The notes under the pieces: model-generated
Told to the model about the DNA's origin: nothing
What the model saw: only the letters and a program-made list of their open reading frames with translations
The model's database searches: none
Position numbers and translations under genes: made by a program
Source of the DNA: Candidatus Gallipaludibacter merdavium
GTDB taxonomy: Bacteria > Bacteroidota > Bacteroidia > Bacteroidales > Paludibacteraceae
Length of the DNA: 41,259 nt
Assembly: GCA_017694875.1 (NCBI GenBank)
Contig: JADIMG010000059.1
Coordinates: forward strand, 1-41,259
Direction: 5' to 3'
In this document: positions 27,764-35,579 of the stretch, piece after piece
Layout of the letters: each line of letters begins with the position of its first letter
Numbering within the stretch: the stretch's first letter is position 1

Positions 27764-28144
27764 TTTTCAACATGTGACAAAGGTATAAAAAAATATTCTG
27801 TTATACAATATGCAAAAAGGCACTTTACATTAATATTTTTTTTGAAGAATAAGGTAAATCTTGTTGTTTTATTCGGCTTCTCACTTCATTTTAGACAGTA
27901 GTATATGTTTTCAATGAATATGTGAATTGTAAATTTTAACAGAATTGTAATATGTTTTGTGCGTATCAAGGGTTAAGAATCACTTGCAAGAATGTGAAAA
28001 TTCAATTCTATCATAAGTCTGTCATGTTCTGGAATAACTCTTTTTTGTGTGTTCGGCCAGCCTTCCTATGGAAAAAGGTTCTGGTGCCGGTGTGGTATAT
28101 TTCTTGAAAAAGGTTACCTTTGTACGGTGGAAAATTCTTGAAAA
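27764..28144. other. 381-bp divergent intergenic region
   Basis: AT-rich, with no supportable gene. It holds the minus-strand promoter at 27778-27809, a loose match to the TGTAA-type repeat at 27934-27951 (see rejected items), and a plus-strand TACCTTTG (28115-28122) that is the likely -7 element of the acetyltransferase gene, 22 bp before its GTG start. Confidence 0.6.
27778..27809 (-). promoter_or_regulatory. Promoter of the DUF6089/SPOR/folE/miaA operon
   Basis: On the minus strand ATTG (27809-27806) is followed by 20 bp and TACCTTTG (27785-27778), with the start codon at 27754. The -33 element has one mismatch. Confidence 0.55.
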
Positions 28145-28699
28145 GTGAGTGAAATAGAAAAAATGCGTAATGGAGAGTTGGCTGATTGCTCTGATCCGGA
28201 GATTCAGGCAAGTTTCAAACGGGCAAAATCCTTGCTCGCTCAAATGCGTACGATGAGTACTTATGATGAAGGCTATAGAATGTTGTTGGAGCAGCTCATA
28301 CCATCCATTCCTCAGACATCAACGATTCTTCCTCCTTTTCATTGTGACCATGGACATGGAATTATTATGGGACATCATGTTTTTGTGAATGCAGGGTGTA
28401 CTTTTTTGGATGGAGCGTTTATTCGGATAGGCAATTACACCTTGATTGGTCCATCGGTACAGATTTATACACCGCACCATCCGTTGGATTATAGGGAACG
28501 CAGGCAGGAAAAAGAATTTGCATATCCAGTTACCATTGGTGATGATTGTTGGATTGGAGGAGGCGTTATTGTTTGTCCTGGAGTTACCATTGGTGATAGA
28601 GCCGTTGTTGCTGCTGGGAGTGTGGTTACAAAAGACGTTCCGGCTGATACTTTGGTTGCGGGAAATCCGGCGATTGTGAAGCGAATACTAAATAAATAG
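28145..28699 (+). CDS. Maltose/sugar O-acetyltransferase (Maa/LacA type), GTG start
   Basis: A 184-aa cytoplasmic acetyl-CoA-dependent O-acetyltransferase of the left-handed beta-helix LacA/Maa family. The N-terminal Mac domain begins MSEIEKMRNGELADCSDPE, which aligns with the usual MTEKEKMLAGE start. This supports GTG at 28145 as the start rather than the ATG 18 nt later. The hexapeptide repeats start near residue 70. The catalytic histidine lies in IYTPHHPLDYRER, and the C-terminal helix region has IGGGVIVCPGVTIG, then VVAAGSVVTKDVP and GNPA. The natural acceptor sugar is not known. It stands alone, upstream of the response regulator. Confidence 0.92.
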   Translation: MSEIEKMRNGELADCSDPEIQASFKRAKSLLAQMRTMSTYDEGYRMLLEQLIPSIPQTSTILPPFHCDHGHGIIMGHHVFVNAGCTFLDGAFIRIGNYTLIGPSVQIYTPHHPLDYRERRQEKEFAYPVTIGDDCWIGGGVIVCPGVTIGDRAVVAAGSVVTKDVPADTLVAGNPAIVKRILNK

Positions 28700-28721
28700 G
28701 AATGATGGTGGGAAGGTAATC

Positions 28722-28739
28722 TTGTAACGAAAATGTAAC
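28722..28739 (+). promoter_or_regulatory. Pho-box-like direct repeat upstream of the response regulator
   Basis: TTGTAAC (28722-28728) and ATGTAAC (28733-28739) repeat with an 11-bp period. Ten bp downstream is only a poor -7 match (TGCCATTG, 28750-28757); a better-looking TTTCTTTG lies at 28772-28779. The same element precedes genes at 36474 and 39360. Confidence 0.65.
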
Positions 28740-28795
28740 ACATTTTACATGCCATTGTCAACTGAACGCCTTTTCTTTGCATAAAAATATAACTT

Positions 28796-29479
28796 ATGGA
28801 AAAAGCCCGTATTTTAGTCGTTGATGACGAAGAAGATTTATGTGAAATCTTACAATTCAATCTGGAAACAGAAGGATATGAAGTGGAAGTTGCTTATTCT
28901 GCTGAAGAAGCTCTCCAAAAGGATGTTGCTTCTTTCGACCTGATACTGCTTGATGTTATGATGGGAGAGATTTCTGGTTTTAAAATGGCACGTATGCTGG
29001 CAGAAAATCCTAAAACAGCAGATATACCGATTATATTTATTACGGCAAAAGATACGGAAAATGATTTACTGACCGGATTCAGCATAGGGGCAGAAGACTA
29101 TATTGCCAAACCTTTTTCCATCAAGGAAGTTCAGGCAAGAATCAAGGTGGCTCTGCGCAGACGACATATTGCAGAGAAGGAGCCTGCACACGTCATCAAG
29201 TATGAAACCTTGGCAATTGATTTGGATAATAAGAAGGTGACTCTCGATAATGTAGAGATTCCATTTACCAAAAAGGAGTTTGAGATTCTAAAATTGTTTA
29301 TGCAGTGTCCTAACCGGGTATTTACGCGCGATGAAATTTTGGATAAGGTATGGACGAATGAAGTATGCGTGCTGGATAGAACGATAGATGTAAATATTAC
29401 CAGATTGCGTAGAAAAATTGGTCCTTACGGGAAAAATATAGTTACGCGACTGGGCTATGGATATACTTTTGAAATGTAA
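28796..29479 (+). CDS. OmpR/PhoB-family response regulator (PhoB-like)
   Basis: A 227-aa transcription factor. The receiver domain (1-120) has the acidic pair in LVVDDEED, the phosphoacceptor Asp in LILLDVMMGE, Thr in FITAKD and Lys in DYIAKPFS. The C-terminal winged helix (about 130-227) has FTKKEFEILKLF, NRVFTRDEILDKVW and RTIDVNITRLRRKIG. It is followed 4 nt later by its kinase. The pho-box-like repeat in its own upstream region, shared with a TonB receptor and a phosphatase-linked lipoprotein, makes a PhoB role and autoregulation likely. The name is an inference; the family is certain. Confidence 0.92.
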   Translation: MEKARILVVDDEEDLCEILQFNLETEGYEVEVAYSAEEALQKDVASFDLILLDVMMGEISGFKMARMLAENPKTADIPIIFITAKDTENDLLTGFSIGAEDYIAKPFSIKEVQARIKVALRRRHIAEKEPAHVIKYETLAIDLDNKKVTLDNVEIPFTKKEFEILKLFMQCPNRVFTRDEILDKVWTNEVCVLDRTIDVNITRLRRKIGPYGKNIVTRLGYGYTFEM

Positions 29480-29483
29480 TACT

Positions 29484-30743
29484 ATGAAATTAAACACTAA
29501 GTTATTCCTTTATTTCTCAAGCGTTTTTGTCGCTTTTATGGTGGTGGCCACAGTCTTTCTTTACCAGAATGACAAAAGGCTTCGTCAGGATCAATTGGAT
29601 CACGAATTGGCTATTTATACACACATGGTGCATTTGTGTTTCGGTGATTCCACTTTTTTGCAGCAGGACGCGACACAGAGAATAAAGTCTTTGGTTGTTG
29701 ATTCGGCATTGAGAATTACGGTTATAGCTCTAGACGGACATATTGTTTTCGATTCAGAATATACAGATGGGGGGCTTACGGAAAACCATCTGAAGAGAGC
29801 AGAAATCCAGGAAGCATTGTCTACTGGTATAGGAAAGGCAACCCGACGTTCGGATTCACTCAACAAGTCCTATTATTATTTTGCGGAAAGGTTTCCTGAT
29901 ATGTATATAAGGGCATCCATGCCTTATAATATAACCATTCTTTCCTCCCTTAAATCCAATGAGGCTTTGTTGGAACTTATGGCTGTGTTGCTGGTTATCG
30001 CCATGGTAGTGCTTTATTTCATTTCCCAACGTTTTTCCGATAATATTACAGGACATGAGAATTCCTTTAAGGAACAGCTCACCCTCAATATATCGCATGA
30101 ACTTAAAACGCCGGTTTCCAGCATATTGGGCTATACAGAAAGTTTAATCAATAATCCGGATTTGCCAAAGGAAAAGAGAGAGCAGTTTATTGATAGAACA
30201 TATAAACAGGCGTTAAGGCTCAGAAGTCTGCTGAACGATATTTCAACCCTCAATAAACTTTCAAAGGAAAGCGAGCTTTATCAGAGAGTGAATTGTAATC
30301 TTGCAGATATTATTCAAAATGTGATTAATGATGTTCAGTTGCAGGCAGAAAAGAATCATGCATTGATTGAAAAGAGAATATTTCCGCAAATGCCTATATT
30401 GGGCAATCCAACACTTCTCTATTCCATCTTTAGAAATATGCTTGACAATGCGTTGCTTTATGGAGGAGAGGGAGTTGTTATTTGCATTACTTGTTTTAAT
30501 TCAGACGCAAAACAATACTATTTTACGTTCACTGACAATGGTCCTGGTGTACCGGAAGAACATGTTGCCCATCTTTTTGAACGTTTCTATCGGGTGGATT
30601 CCGGAAGGAGCCGTAAAATGGGCGGTACGGGTCTCGGGTTGGCAATAGTTAAGCATGCCGTTCGTTTCCATGGGGGAAACATAGCGGCAGAAAACAGACC
30701 AGAAGGCGGACTCGGATTTATGTTCAACTTAAAGAAGAAGTAG
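29484..30743 (+). CDS. Membrane sensor histidine kinase (PhoR-like)
   Basis: A 419-aa inner-membrane kinase. I choose the ATG at 29484, 4 nt after the response regulator stop; a longer reading would overlap that gene. Transmembrane helix 1 is about residues 7-27, a periplasmic domain of about 130 residues follows (with ALDGHIVFDSE), and helix 2 is about 162-182 (LMAVLLVIAMVVLYFI). The HisKA domain has phosphoacceptor His205 in NISHELKTP. The HATPase domain has the N-box NMLDNALLYGG, G1 DNGPGVPEEH, FERFYRVD, and G2 GGTGLGLAIV. No PAS or HAMP domain is obvious. It forms an operon with the regulator; its 3' end overlaps the convergent hemerythrin-LuxR gene by 20 bp. Confidence 0.93.
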   Translation: MKLNTKLFLYFSSVFVAFMVVATVFLYQNDKRLRQDQLDHELAIYTHMVHLCFGDSTFLQQDATQRIKSLVVDSALRITVIALDGHIVFDSEYTDGGLTENHLKRAEIQEALSTGIGKATRRSDSLNKSYYYFAERFPDMYIRASMPYNITILSSLKSNEALLELMAVLLVIAMVVLYFISQRFSDNITGHENSFKEQLTLNISHELKTPVSSILGYTESLINNPDLPKEKREQFIDRTYKQALRLRSLLNDISTLNKLSKESELYQRVNCNLADIIQNVINDVQLQAEKNHALIEKRIFPQMPILGNPTLLYSIFRNMLDNALLYGGEGVVICITCFNSDAKQYYFTFTDNGPGVPEEHVAHLFERFYRVDSGRSRKMGGTGLGLAIVKHAVRFHGGNIAAENRPEGGLGFMFNLKKK

Positions 30744-31674
30744 GCAAATCGTTTATATCTATCAGCTGATTGACAATGGCATAGATGGTCAACCCGGCTG
30801 GGCTGTGTATCTGCAATTTGCGGGCGATGTTTCGTCTGTGGGTAATTACGGTATGCACCGATAGATATAGCTTATCTGCAATTTCCTTGTTTGTAAGTCC
30901 TTTTACAACACTCACCACGATGTCTTTTTCGCGTTGGCTTAGTCCTTCATGCGGAGGTGCGGGTGTTTCTGTTGCTTTTGAAGGATTTTTGCGTTTACTT
31001 TTTTCGAGCAATCTTACAGCGGGAACAAACAAATTGTCTTCCACCATACAATGGGTGGCAAGGTCTTTTTCGCAAGTGAAAATGTCAAATAAGGCCGAAT
31101 TGAGCAGGTCATTTCCTGATTCAGCTGGATAATACTTGATGATGATATTTTTCAGTTCTGTCAGTTTGTCGGTGACATGTTCGTCGTCAATGGCACGATG
31201 TCTTTCTGCAAATGTTTCAATGCTATAATCTGTGGGATGTAGTCCTTTGAGTAATTGTTCAACATAGACAAAAACCGTCTTGTCTTCATATTCCATATGG
31301 CGGTACACTTCTTGGGAGTAAGCATCAAAATATTGCAGAATCATAAGGGCCACCTTATTTTCAAGGCCGCAGTTAATGGCTTCAATCAGTTTCCTGCGTA
31401 TCATAGGGAAACTGAAATCCAGAAAATATCCGTGGGCCTTTTGCAGATAGTTGACCAATTCCTTGACAGATAAATCTTCTATATTAAAATTCTCGCCTCC
31501 CTCCTTATAGTTGGCAACTGCCAAAAAGGTCGGTGTGTGAACCTGATTCTGTTCACATACTTCCTTTACAGTTTTATCACCAAAGCCAAGAGGAAGACCA
31601 AAGCGACTTAACACTTGTAACAATTCATAATGATTGCCTACAAGTTCGCTCATTTTGTCATTTTCCTTATACAT
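30724..31674 (-). CDS. Fusion regulator: ScdA_N-like + YtfE/RIC-type hemerythrin + LuxR-type HTH
   Basis: A 316-aa cytoplasmic protein of three parts. Residues 15-60 resemble the ScdA/YtfE N-terminal domain (FGLPLGFGDKTVKEVCEQN), but the usual cysteine pair is missing. Residues 75-225 form a hemerythrin-like four-helix bundle with the full ligand set of a di-iron centre in YtfE order: H81, H126-xxx-E130, H159 or H166, H208-xxx-E212. Residues 243-305 are a LuxR/GerE helix-turn-helix (LSQREKDIVVSVVKGLTNKEIADKLYLS, written here as one motif spanning about 245-272). YtfE proteins repair iron-sulfur clusters and react with NO; the attached DNA-binding domain suggests that here the di-iron site is a sensor. 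It lies 21 nt after the TonB receptor gene on the same strand, so it is probably co-transcribed with it. Confidence 0.85.
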   Translation of the reverse strand: MYKENDKMSELVGNHYELLQVLSRFGLPLGFGDKTVKEVCEQNQVHTPTFLAVANYKEGGENFNIEDLSVKELVNYLQKAHGYFLDFSFPMIRRKLIEAINCGLENKVALMILQYFDAYSQEVYRHMEYEDKTVFVYVEQLLKGLHPTDYSIETFAERHRAIDDEHVTDKLTELKNIIIKYYPAESGNDLLNSALFDIFTCEKDLATHCMVEDNLFVPAVRLLEKSKRKNPSKATETPAPPHEGLSQREKDIVVSVVKGLTNKEIADKLYLSVHTVITHRRNIARKLQIHSPAGLTIYAIVNQLIDINDLPTSSLS

Positions 31675-31694
31675 TGGTATTATTGTTTGATTGT

Positions 31695-34025
31695 TTATAA
31701 ACTGAATTTCAAACCTGCAAAATAGCTGCGAGGGGTACTTGGACCATATATATAGCCTCCGTCGCGTTTGCTGCCCTCGTCAAAGTCTTTCTGGAAGCTG
31801 TTCAAAATGTTTTGAACACCGGCATTGACTTGAAGCGTGGTATTGCCTTTCAATTGAATGTCGTATGCCACCCTCAGATTCAAGTCAAAGAAAGCAGGCG
31901 TCAACACTTCTTCGTCATGTTCAATGTATCCGGCACAATGTTGTACCCACATGCGTCCTGTATATGTGCCCGATGCGGCAATGTTCAGTCCTCTGATGGG
32001 TAAATAATTAACAGTTAGGTAGCCATAACTGTTCGGAGAGCGGAACATTTCTTTTCCGGTTTTTCTTCTCAATACGGCTTGCTCATCTTCTGTCCATCCC
32101 CATTCTGCTTCATCGTATTGGCTTTGTTGGATAGTACCTCCCAATTGGATGTTCCATTTGTTGCTGGGTGCCACGCGTGCTTCCAAACTTACGCCCATAA
32201 CAGTTGCTCCTTTGCCATTTTGGCGTTCATATTTCAGTAATGATTCGTCGGTGCTGGGCATTTCGTTCAATACAAATACGTCCTGCAATTTAGTAAAAAA
32301 TCCGTCAATCAGGAAATTTGTCTGAACTTGACCGAAACTTTTGTAGAAATCAGCAGATAGGTTTACACTGTGTGAACGTTCGGGACGCAGATTTTCAGCA
32401 TTGTGGATAATGGAACTTTTTCCTCCAACAGCTGTAATGTGCAAGTCTTCGTCAAAAATCTGTGGGGCTCTGAATCCCATGGCATATCCTGTACGCAGGC
32501 TGACCCATTCAGCGGGATTGTAACGGAAGTTTACGCGTGGACTGAAGATGGGATTTTTAATCAGATTGTGCTTGTCCATGCGCACACCCAACAACATGGT
32601 CCATGTCTTGTTCTTCCATTCGTTTTGTGCAAATGCGCTATACATGAAAATATCTTGCTGTACATCGTGGTTGTGGGCCAGTGTCTCGTCATGCAGTGTG
32701 TTGTAGTTCACTTCTGCTCCTACTGTCAGGTCGGCTGGCATAAACAGACATTTTTCCATGCTGTAAATGTATTGGACACCGCCGACTGTGGTCAGGTCTT
32801 TGGTTGTTCCATAAGCATTGGGGTCCTTGTCTGTTCCATAATAACTGTTTCTGTGTACGTGTTGTGCAGAGGCATAAACACTTAAACGATGCTTGTAGTC
32901 ACGGGTAAACCAATCGAACTTGATGCCACCCGTATTGATGTTGTGTTCTGTTTGTTCTGCGATATTAGCCTCGTGGGGTGGGATAGACAAACTGTCTCCA
33001 CCACGCCTGAATTCGTATGAATTGTGATATTCAATGGATAATTTGGATTGAAGAGAAGTCTTGAAATAGCTTCTGAATCCAAGATTATGATTACGCAGCA
33101 TGCCAATTTCAGTAAAACCGTCTCCATTGGCATCCCAACCTTCACGTTGTTTGGTGCTACCATACAGACTTGCCCCATATTTGCCGTTTTCTGATACCAG
33201 CGCACCATTGACACTGGTGTTGACATCTGTTTTAGTTCCACCAATCAGAGTGGTCGTGTTGCTTATGGTCAGTGAGTTGTTAAGTGGCTCTTTTGTGATG
33301 ATGTTGATAGTGCCGGCAATGGCATTTGCTCCAAAAAGAGCAGAGCCACCTCCGCGTACTACTTCTACGCGTTCTATCATATTGGCAGGTATTTGTTCCA
33401 AACCATATACACCCGCCAATGCACTGAATATGGGGCGGCTATCTATAAGAATCTGTGTATAAGGACCATCCAGACCATTGATTCTTACCTGTGTGAAGCC
33501 GCAGTTTTGGCAATTGTTTTCCACCCTTACCCCCGGTTGGAAATTCAACCCTTGTGCCATGCAGGTCGCATTGGTGTTTTCGAAAATTTTAGGAGTCAAC
33601 ACATTGACGATATTTGACGCTTCCCTGCGTGTGGTCTCGCCTCTGTTGGCACTTACAATCACATTGTCAAGCAAAACGGCATCTTCTTCCATCACAAAAT
33701 TTATTTCCTGCGTACTGTTGGCTTTTATTTCAACCTCTTTGCTGATACTCTTATATCCTACAGAGCTGGCAATAAGGGTAAATTTCCCTTCTGGTAGGTT
33801 TTTGAGGAAATAGTGCCCAGTGGCATCTGTTGTGGTTCCAATGGTGGTTCCTTTGATAGCTATGGTAATAAATCCCAGGTGGTCACCGGTTGTTTTGTCG
33901 GTAACATCACCGATAATGTGCGCGTCACTTTCGGTTTGCACACGTTTGGCATCGTTGTTGGGCTCTATGGCATAAGTGAGAAGTACATGACATAACAATA
34001 CCATGAGAAAAAATATTTTTTTCAT
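31695..34025 (-). CDS. TonB-dependent outer membrane receptor (metal or metal-chelate type)
   Basis: A 776-aa outer-membrane transporter. Signal peptide about 1-19; carboxypeptidase-regulatory-like domain about 36-113 (IIGDVTDKTTGDHLGF, GYKSISKEV); plug domain about 125-240 (NVIVSANRGE, VEVVRGGGSALFGANAIAGTIN); then a 22-strand barrel ending in YFAGLKFSL. It has no SusD partner, so it is of the siderophore/heme/metal class rather than the glycan class. The plug contains C172-xx-C175 (NNCQNCGF) just before the segment with GLDGPYTQILIDSRP, an unusual pair that could bind metal or form a disulfide. A small histidine-rich exported protein is encoded upstream and a di-iron regulator downstream, both on the same strand. 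The substrate is inferred, not shown. Confidence 0.9.
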   Translation of the reverse strand: MKKIFFLMVLLCHVLLTYAIEPNNDAKRVQTESDAHIIGDVTDKTTGDHLGFITIAIKGTTIGTTTDATGHYFLKNLPEGKFTLIASSVGYKSISKEVEIKANSTQEINFVMEEDAVLLDNVIVSANRGETTRREASNIVNVLTPKIFENTNATCMAQGLNFQPGVRVENNCQNCGFTQVRINGLDGPYTQILIDSRPIFSALAGVYGLEQIPANMIERVEVVRGGGSALFGANAIAGTINIITKEPLNNSLTISNTTTLIGGTKTDVNTSVNGALVSENGKYGASLYGSTKQREGWDANGDGFTEIGMLRNHNLGFRSYFKTSLQSKLSIEYHNSYEFRRGGDSLSIPPHEANIAEQTEHNINTGGIKFDWFTRDYKHRLSVYASAQHVHRNSYYGTDKDPNAYGTTKDLTTVGGVQYIYSMEKCLFMPADLTVGAEVNYNTLHDETLAHNHDVQQDIFMYSAFAQNEWKNKTWTMLLGVRMDKHNLIKNPIFSPRVNFRYNPAEWVSLRTGYAMGFRAPQIFDEDLHITAVGGKSSIIHNAENLRPERSHSVNLSADFYKSFGQVQTNFLIDGFFTKLQDVFVLNEMPSTDESLLKYERQNGKGATVMGVSLEARVAPSNKWNIQLGGTIQQSQYDEAEWGWTEDEQAVLRRKTGKEMFRSPNSYGYLTVNYLPIRGLNIAASGTYTGRMWVQHCAGYIEHDEEVLTPAFFDLNLRVAYDIQLKGNTTLQVNAGVQNILNSFQKDFDEGSKRDGGYIYGPSTPRSYFAGLKFSL

Positions 34026-34069
34026 GTAACAATTAGAGTATTATAGTTCGTAAATAGTGTAGTTGTGTG

Positions 34070-34091
34070 AGAGGGATTGCCCTCTTTTTTT
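34070..34091 (+). terminator. Perfect terminator-like hairpin on the plus strand, opposite to local genes
   Basis: AGAGGG (34070-34075), loop ATTG, CCCTCT (34080-34085) and six T form a textbook intrinsic terminator in the plus direction. The genes on both sides read minus; on that strand the hairpin has an A-run before it and lies in the 70-nt gap between the histidine-rich gene and the TonB receptor. Confidence 0.6.
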
Positions 34092-34095
34092 ATGG

Positions 34096-34428
34096 CTATA
34101 ATACCCGTGTAGGAGGCGCGCGTAGGCTGAAATGTTGTAAAACAGTATATAATTGATGCTCTGTTCTGCTGATGTTGCGCAGAACTTTTATAGCATACAA
34201 TGCGATTAAGAAAGTCGGAATTATATTGTTGCCAATGAGATAATTACCCAAACTTTTAATGGTTTGAAAGTCGGCAACGTTGTGTTGGTGCTGTTGGCTT
34301 CCGAGGTGTGAGTGGGCTATCAGAACACCATTCACCTCATGTACGTGCATGAAGAAGTGACTGCTGCTGTAGTTGAATATAAATATACTCAGCAGAAAAA
34401 AGCAGAATATGTGTTTCTTCTTAACCAT
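34096..34428 (-). CDS. Small histidine-rich exported protein
   Basis: A 110-aa protein. An N-terminal hydrophobic segment (CFFLLSIFIFNYSSS, residues about 9-23) acts as signal or anchor. It is followed at once by a histidine cluster: HFFMHVHEVNG, then AHSHLG, then QQHQHN, eight His in about 30 residues, in the pattern HxHxxNG-xxx-HSH-HxH. A second hydrophobic stretch (about 65-83, IPTFLIALYAIKVL) and a short basic tail ending RAPPTRVL follow. The histidine pattern strongly suggests metal binding in the periplasm or at the membrane. It has its own promoter and lies 70 nt upstream of the TonB receptor gene. I know no named family for it. Confidence 0.75.
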   Translation of the reverse strand: MVKKKHIFCFFLLSIFIFNYSSSHFFMHVHEVNGVLIAHSHLGSQQHQHNVADFQTIKSLGNYLIGNNIIPTFLIALYAIKVLRNISRTEHQLYTVLQHFSLRAPPTRVL

Positions 34429-34448
34429 GCCTTGCTCGAATGGAGGTG

Positions 34449-34478
34449 CAAAAATACGATAAAATATCTGAATGCAAA
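34449..34478 (-). promoter_or_regulatory. Promoter of the His-rich / TonB / hemerythrin-LuxR module
   Basis: On the minus strand TTTG (34478-34475), an 18-bp spacer and TATTTTTG (34456-34449) lie 20 bp before the ATG at 34428. Confidence 0.65.
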
Positions 34479-34568
34479 AAAGGTGGAAGACAAATGCTTA
34501 CATTTAAGTCTTTCTTCTTTTATAGAAAATAAAATGTAGTAACAAAATAGCGGAAATGTTTGGGGGGG

Positions 34569-35372
34569 CTATTTATTCATCTTCTGTTCGATACGGATTT
34601 TCGCTTTGCGCTGTTCTTCTTTCAATCTCACAATATCTTTCATGACAACGGCAAAATGGTAGCTTTCGCCGAGTGCTTTTCGTTCGCTTTCGGAGAGATA
34701 ATAAATATAGCTGCTGCCGCCTTTGAGGGTTACTTTAATGCGGTCTTTCATGTGTTCGGAAATGAATTGGAGCAATGGCATTGCATCCTCATCATTTAGC
34801 AGCAAGGTTTCATAATGCATGCCGTCTGTTTCAAACTGGTGCACATCGCCCGGCACTGACGAAACGCTGATGTCGTTCGAGGTGAGTTCCACCATGTTAT
34901 AGTTGATTTGCTTGCCTCCGCAGTAAGTGCTTTTCATCACCACCTTAGCACTTTCCGTGATGAAGGTTTGCAGATAGCACCGTGCAGCATTGCTTTCCGT
35001 GCGCAGCAGCTTGTTCACATATTGCCCCTCTTCCATGTATAGGGTGTCATGTTCAAACCGGAAATTCTTCGCCAGCGAGTCCTTTACATGTTCCATTTGT
35101 GGCAGCAGGCTGTCGCAATAGGCCAATGTGCGTTTGCTTTCAATCACCACAATGCTGTCAGACAGATGTTTTGCAATACGTCTCATCGGTACTTCACGCG
35201 GATAAAGAATATGCACACTGTCCAATTCGTTTTTAGCGGCATTCAGTTGGTTTTGGGCTATCAGTGCGCGTGCCTCTTGCAGGTGCAGGGCAGCTTTCTC
35301 CTCGTCACTCAGTTGGTTACATGCAGCAAATGCTACAATCAGAAGCAGTATGTAATGGAATTTGCTCTTCAT
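34569..35372 (-). CDS. Lipoprotein of unknown function with coiled-coil segments
   Basis: A 267-aa lipoprotein. I choose the ATG at 35372; a TTG lies 6 nt upstream. The lipobox is VAFAAC with Cys near residue 18. Residues 20-110 are helical and charged, with a TPR-like stretch (LHLQEARALIAQNQLNAAKN), and include the DSLLPQMEHVKDSL coiled coil. The rest (about 110-250) is a mixed alpha/beta domain (YLQTFITESAKVVMK, KVTLKGGSSYIYYLSE), ending in a basic coiled coil (EEQRKAKIRIEQKM). I do not recognise a family. It is monocistronic and divergent from the dehydrogenase gene. Confidence 0.75.
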   Translation of the reverse strand: MKSKFHYILLLIVAFAACNQLSDEEKAALHLQEARALIAQNQLNAAKNELDSVHILYPREVPMRRIAKHLSDSIVVIESKRTLAYCDSLLPQMEHVKDSLAKNFRFEHDTLYMEEGQYVNKLLRTESNAARCYLQTFITESAKVVMKSTYCGGKQINYNMVELTSNDISVSSVPGDVHQFETDGMHYETLLLNDEDAMPLLQFISEHMKDRIKVTLKGGSSYIYYLSESERKALGESYHFAVVMKDIVRLKEEQRKAKIRIEQKMNK

Positions 35373-35424
35373 AATCAATATCCAGTTTAAAGCAGATACG
35401 TCGTTTGGTCTAATTCAAATCTAT

Positions 35425-35456
35425 GCAAAGATACGATATATAGGCGGTTATGACAA
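35425..35456 (-). promoter_or_regulatory. Promoter of the lipoprotein gene
   Basis: On the minus strand TTTG (35456-35453), a 20-bp spacer and TATCTTTG (35432-35425) form a perfect match to the Bacteroidota consensus, about 52 bp before the ATG. Confidence 0.75.
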
Positions 35457-35522
35457 ATTATCCTTATCTTTGAATAAGATATGGACGGCTCGGCAGAATC
35501 CAATTATAAAACTGTGTTTTAC

Positions 35523-35555
35523 ATTTGCTTCTGCACTCGCCTTTCCGTATCTTTG
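35523..35555 (+). promoter_or_regulatory. Promoter of the short-chain dehydrogenase gene, related to the 5' repeat
   Basis: TTTG (35524-35527), a 20-bp spacer and TATCTTTG (35548-35555). The whole segment closely resembles the repeat copies at 383-412 and 467-496, including the spacer. Its place shows that translation must start downstream of about 35562. Confidence 0.75.
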
Positions 35556-35579
35556 CCCTACTGCAAAATACAATGGTTT

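Noticed and set aside
27934-27951. Possible fourth pho-box-like repeat (TTTTAAC-N4-TTGTAAT)
   Set aside because: The 11-bp period is present, but the first half-site is poor, no -7 element follows at 10 bp, and it is about 190 bp from either flanking gene.
34561-34567. Run of seven G, a possible phase-variable tract
   Set aside because: It lies just after the stop codon of the minus-strand lipoprotein gene and outside the promoter of the next gene, so length change would not switch either.
35481-35579. Longer N terminus for the short-chain dehydrogenase
   Set aside because: These 33 codons span the promoter and transcription start and precede the normal SDR beginning; start set at 35580.
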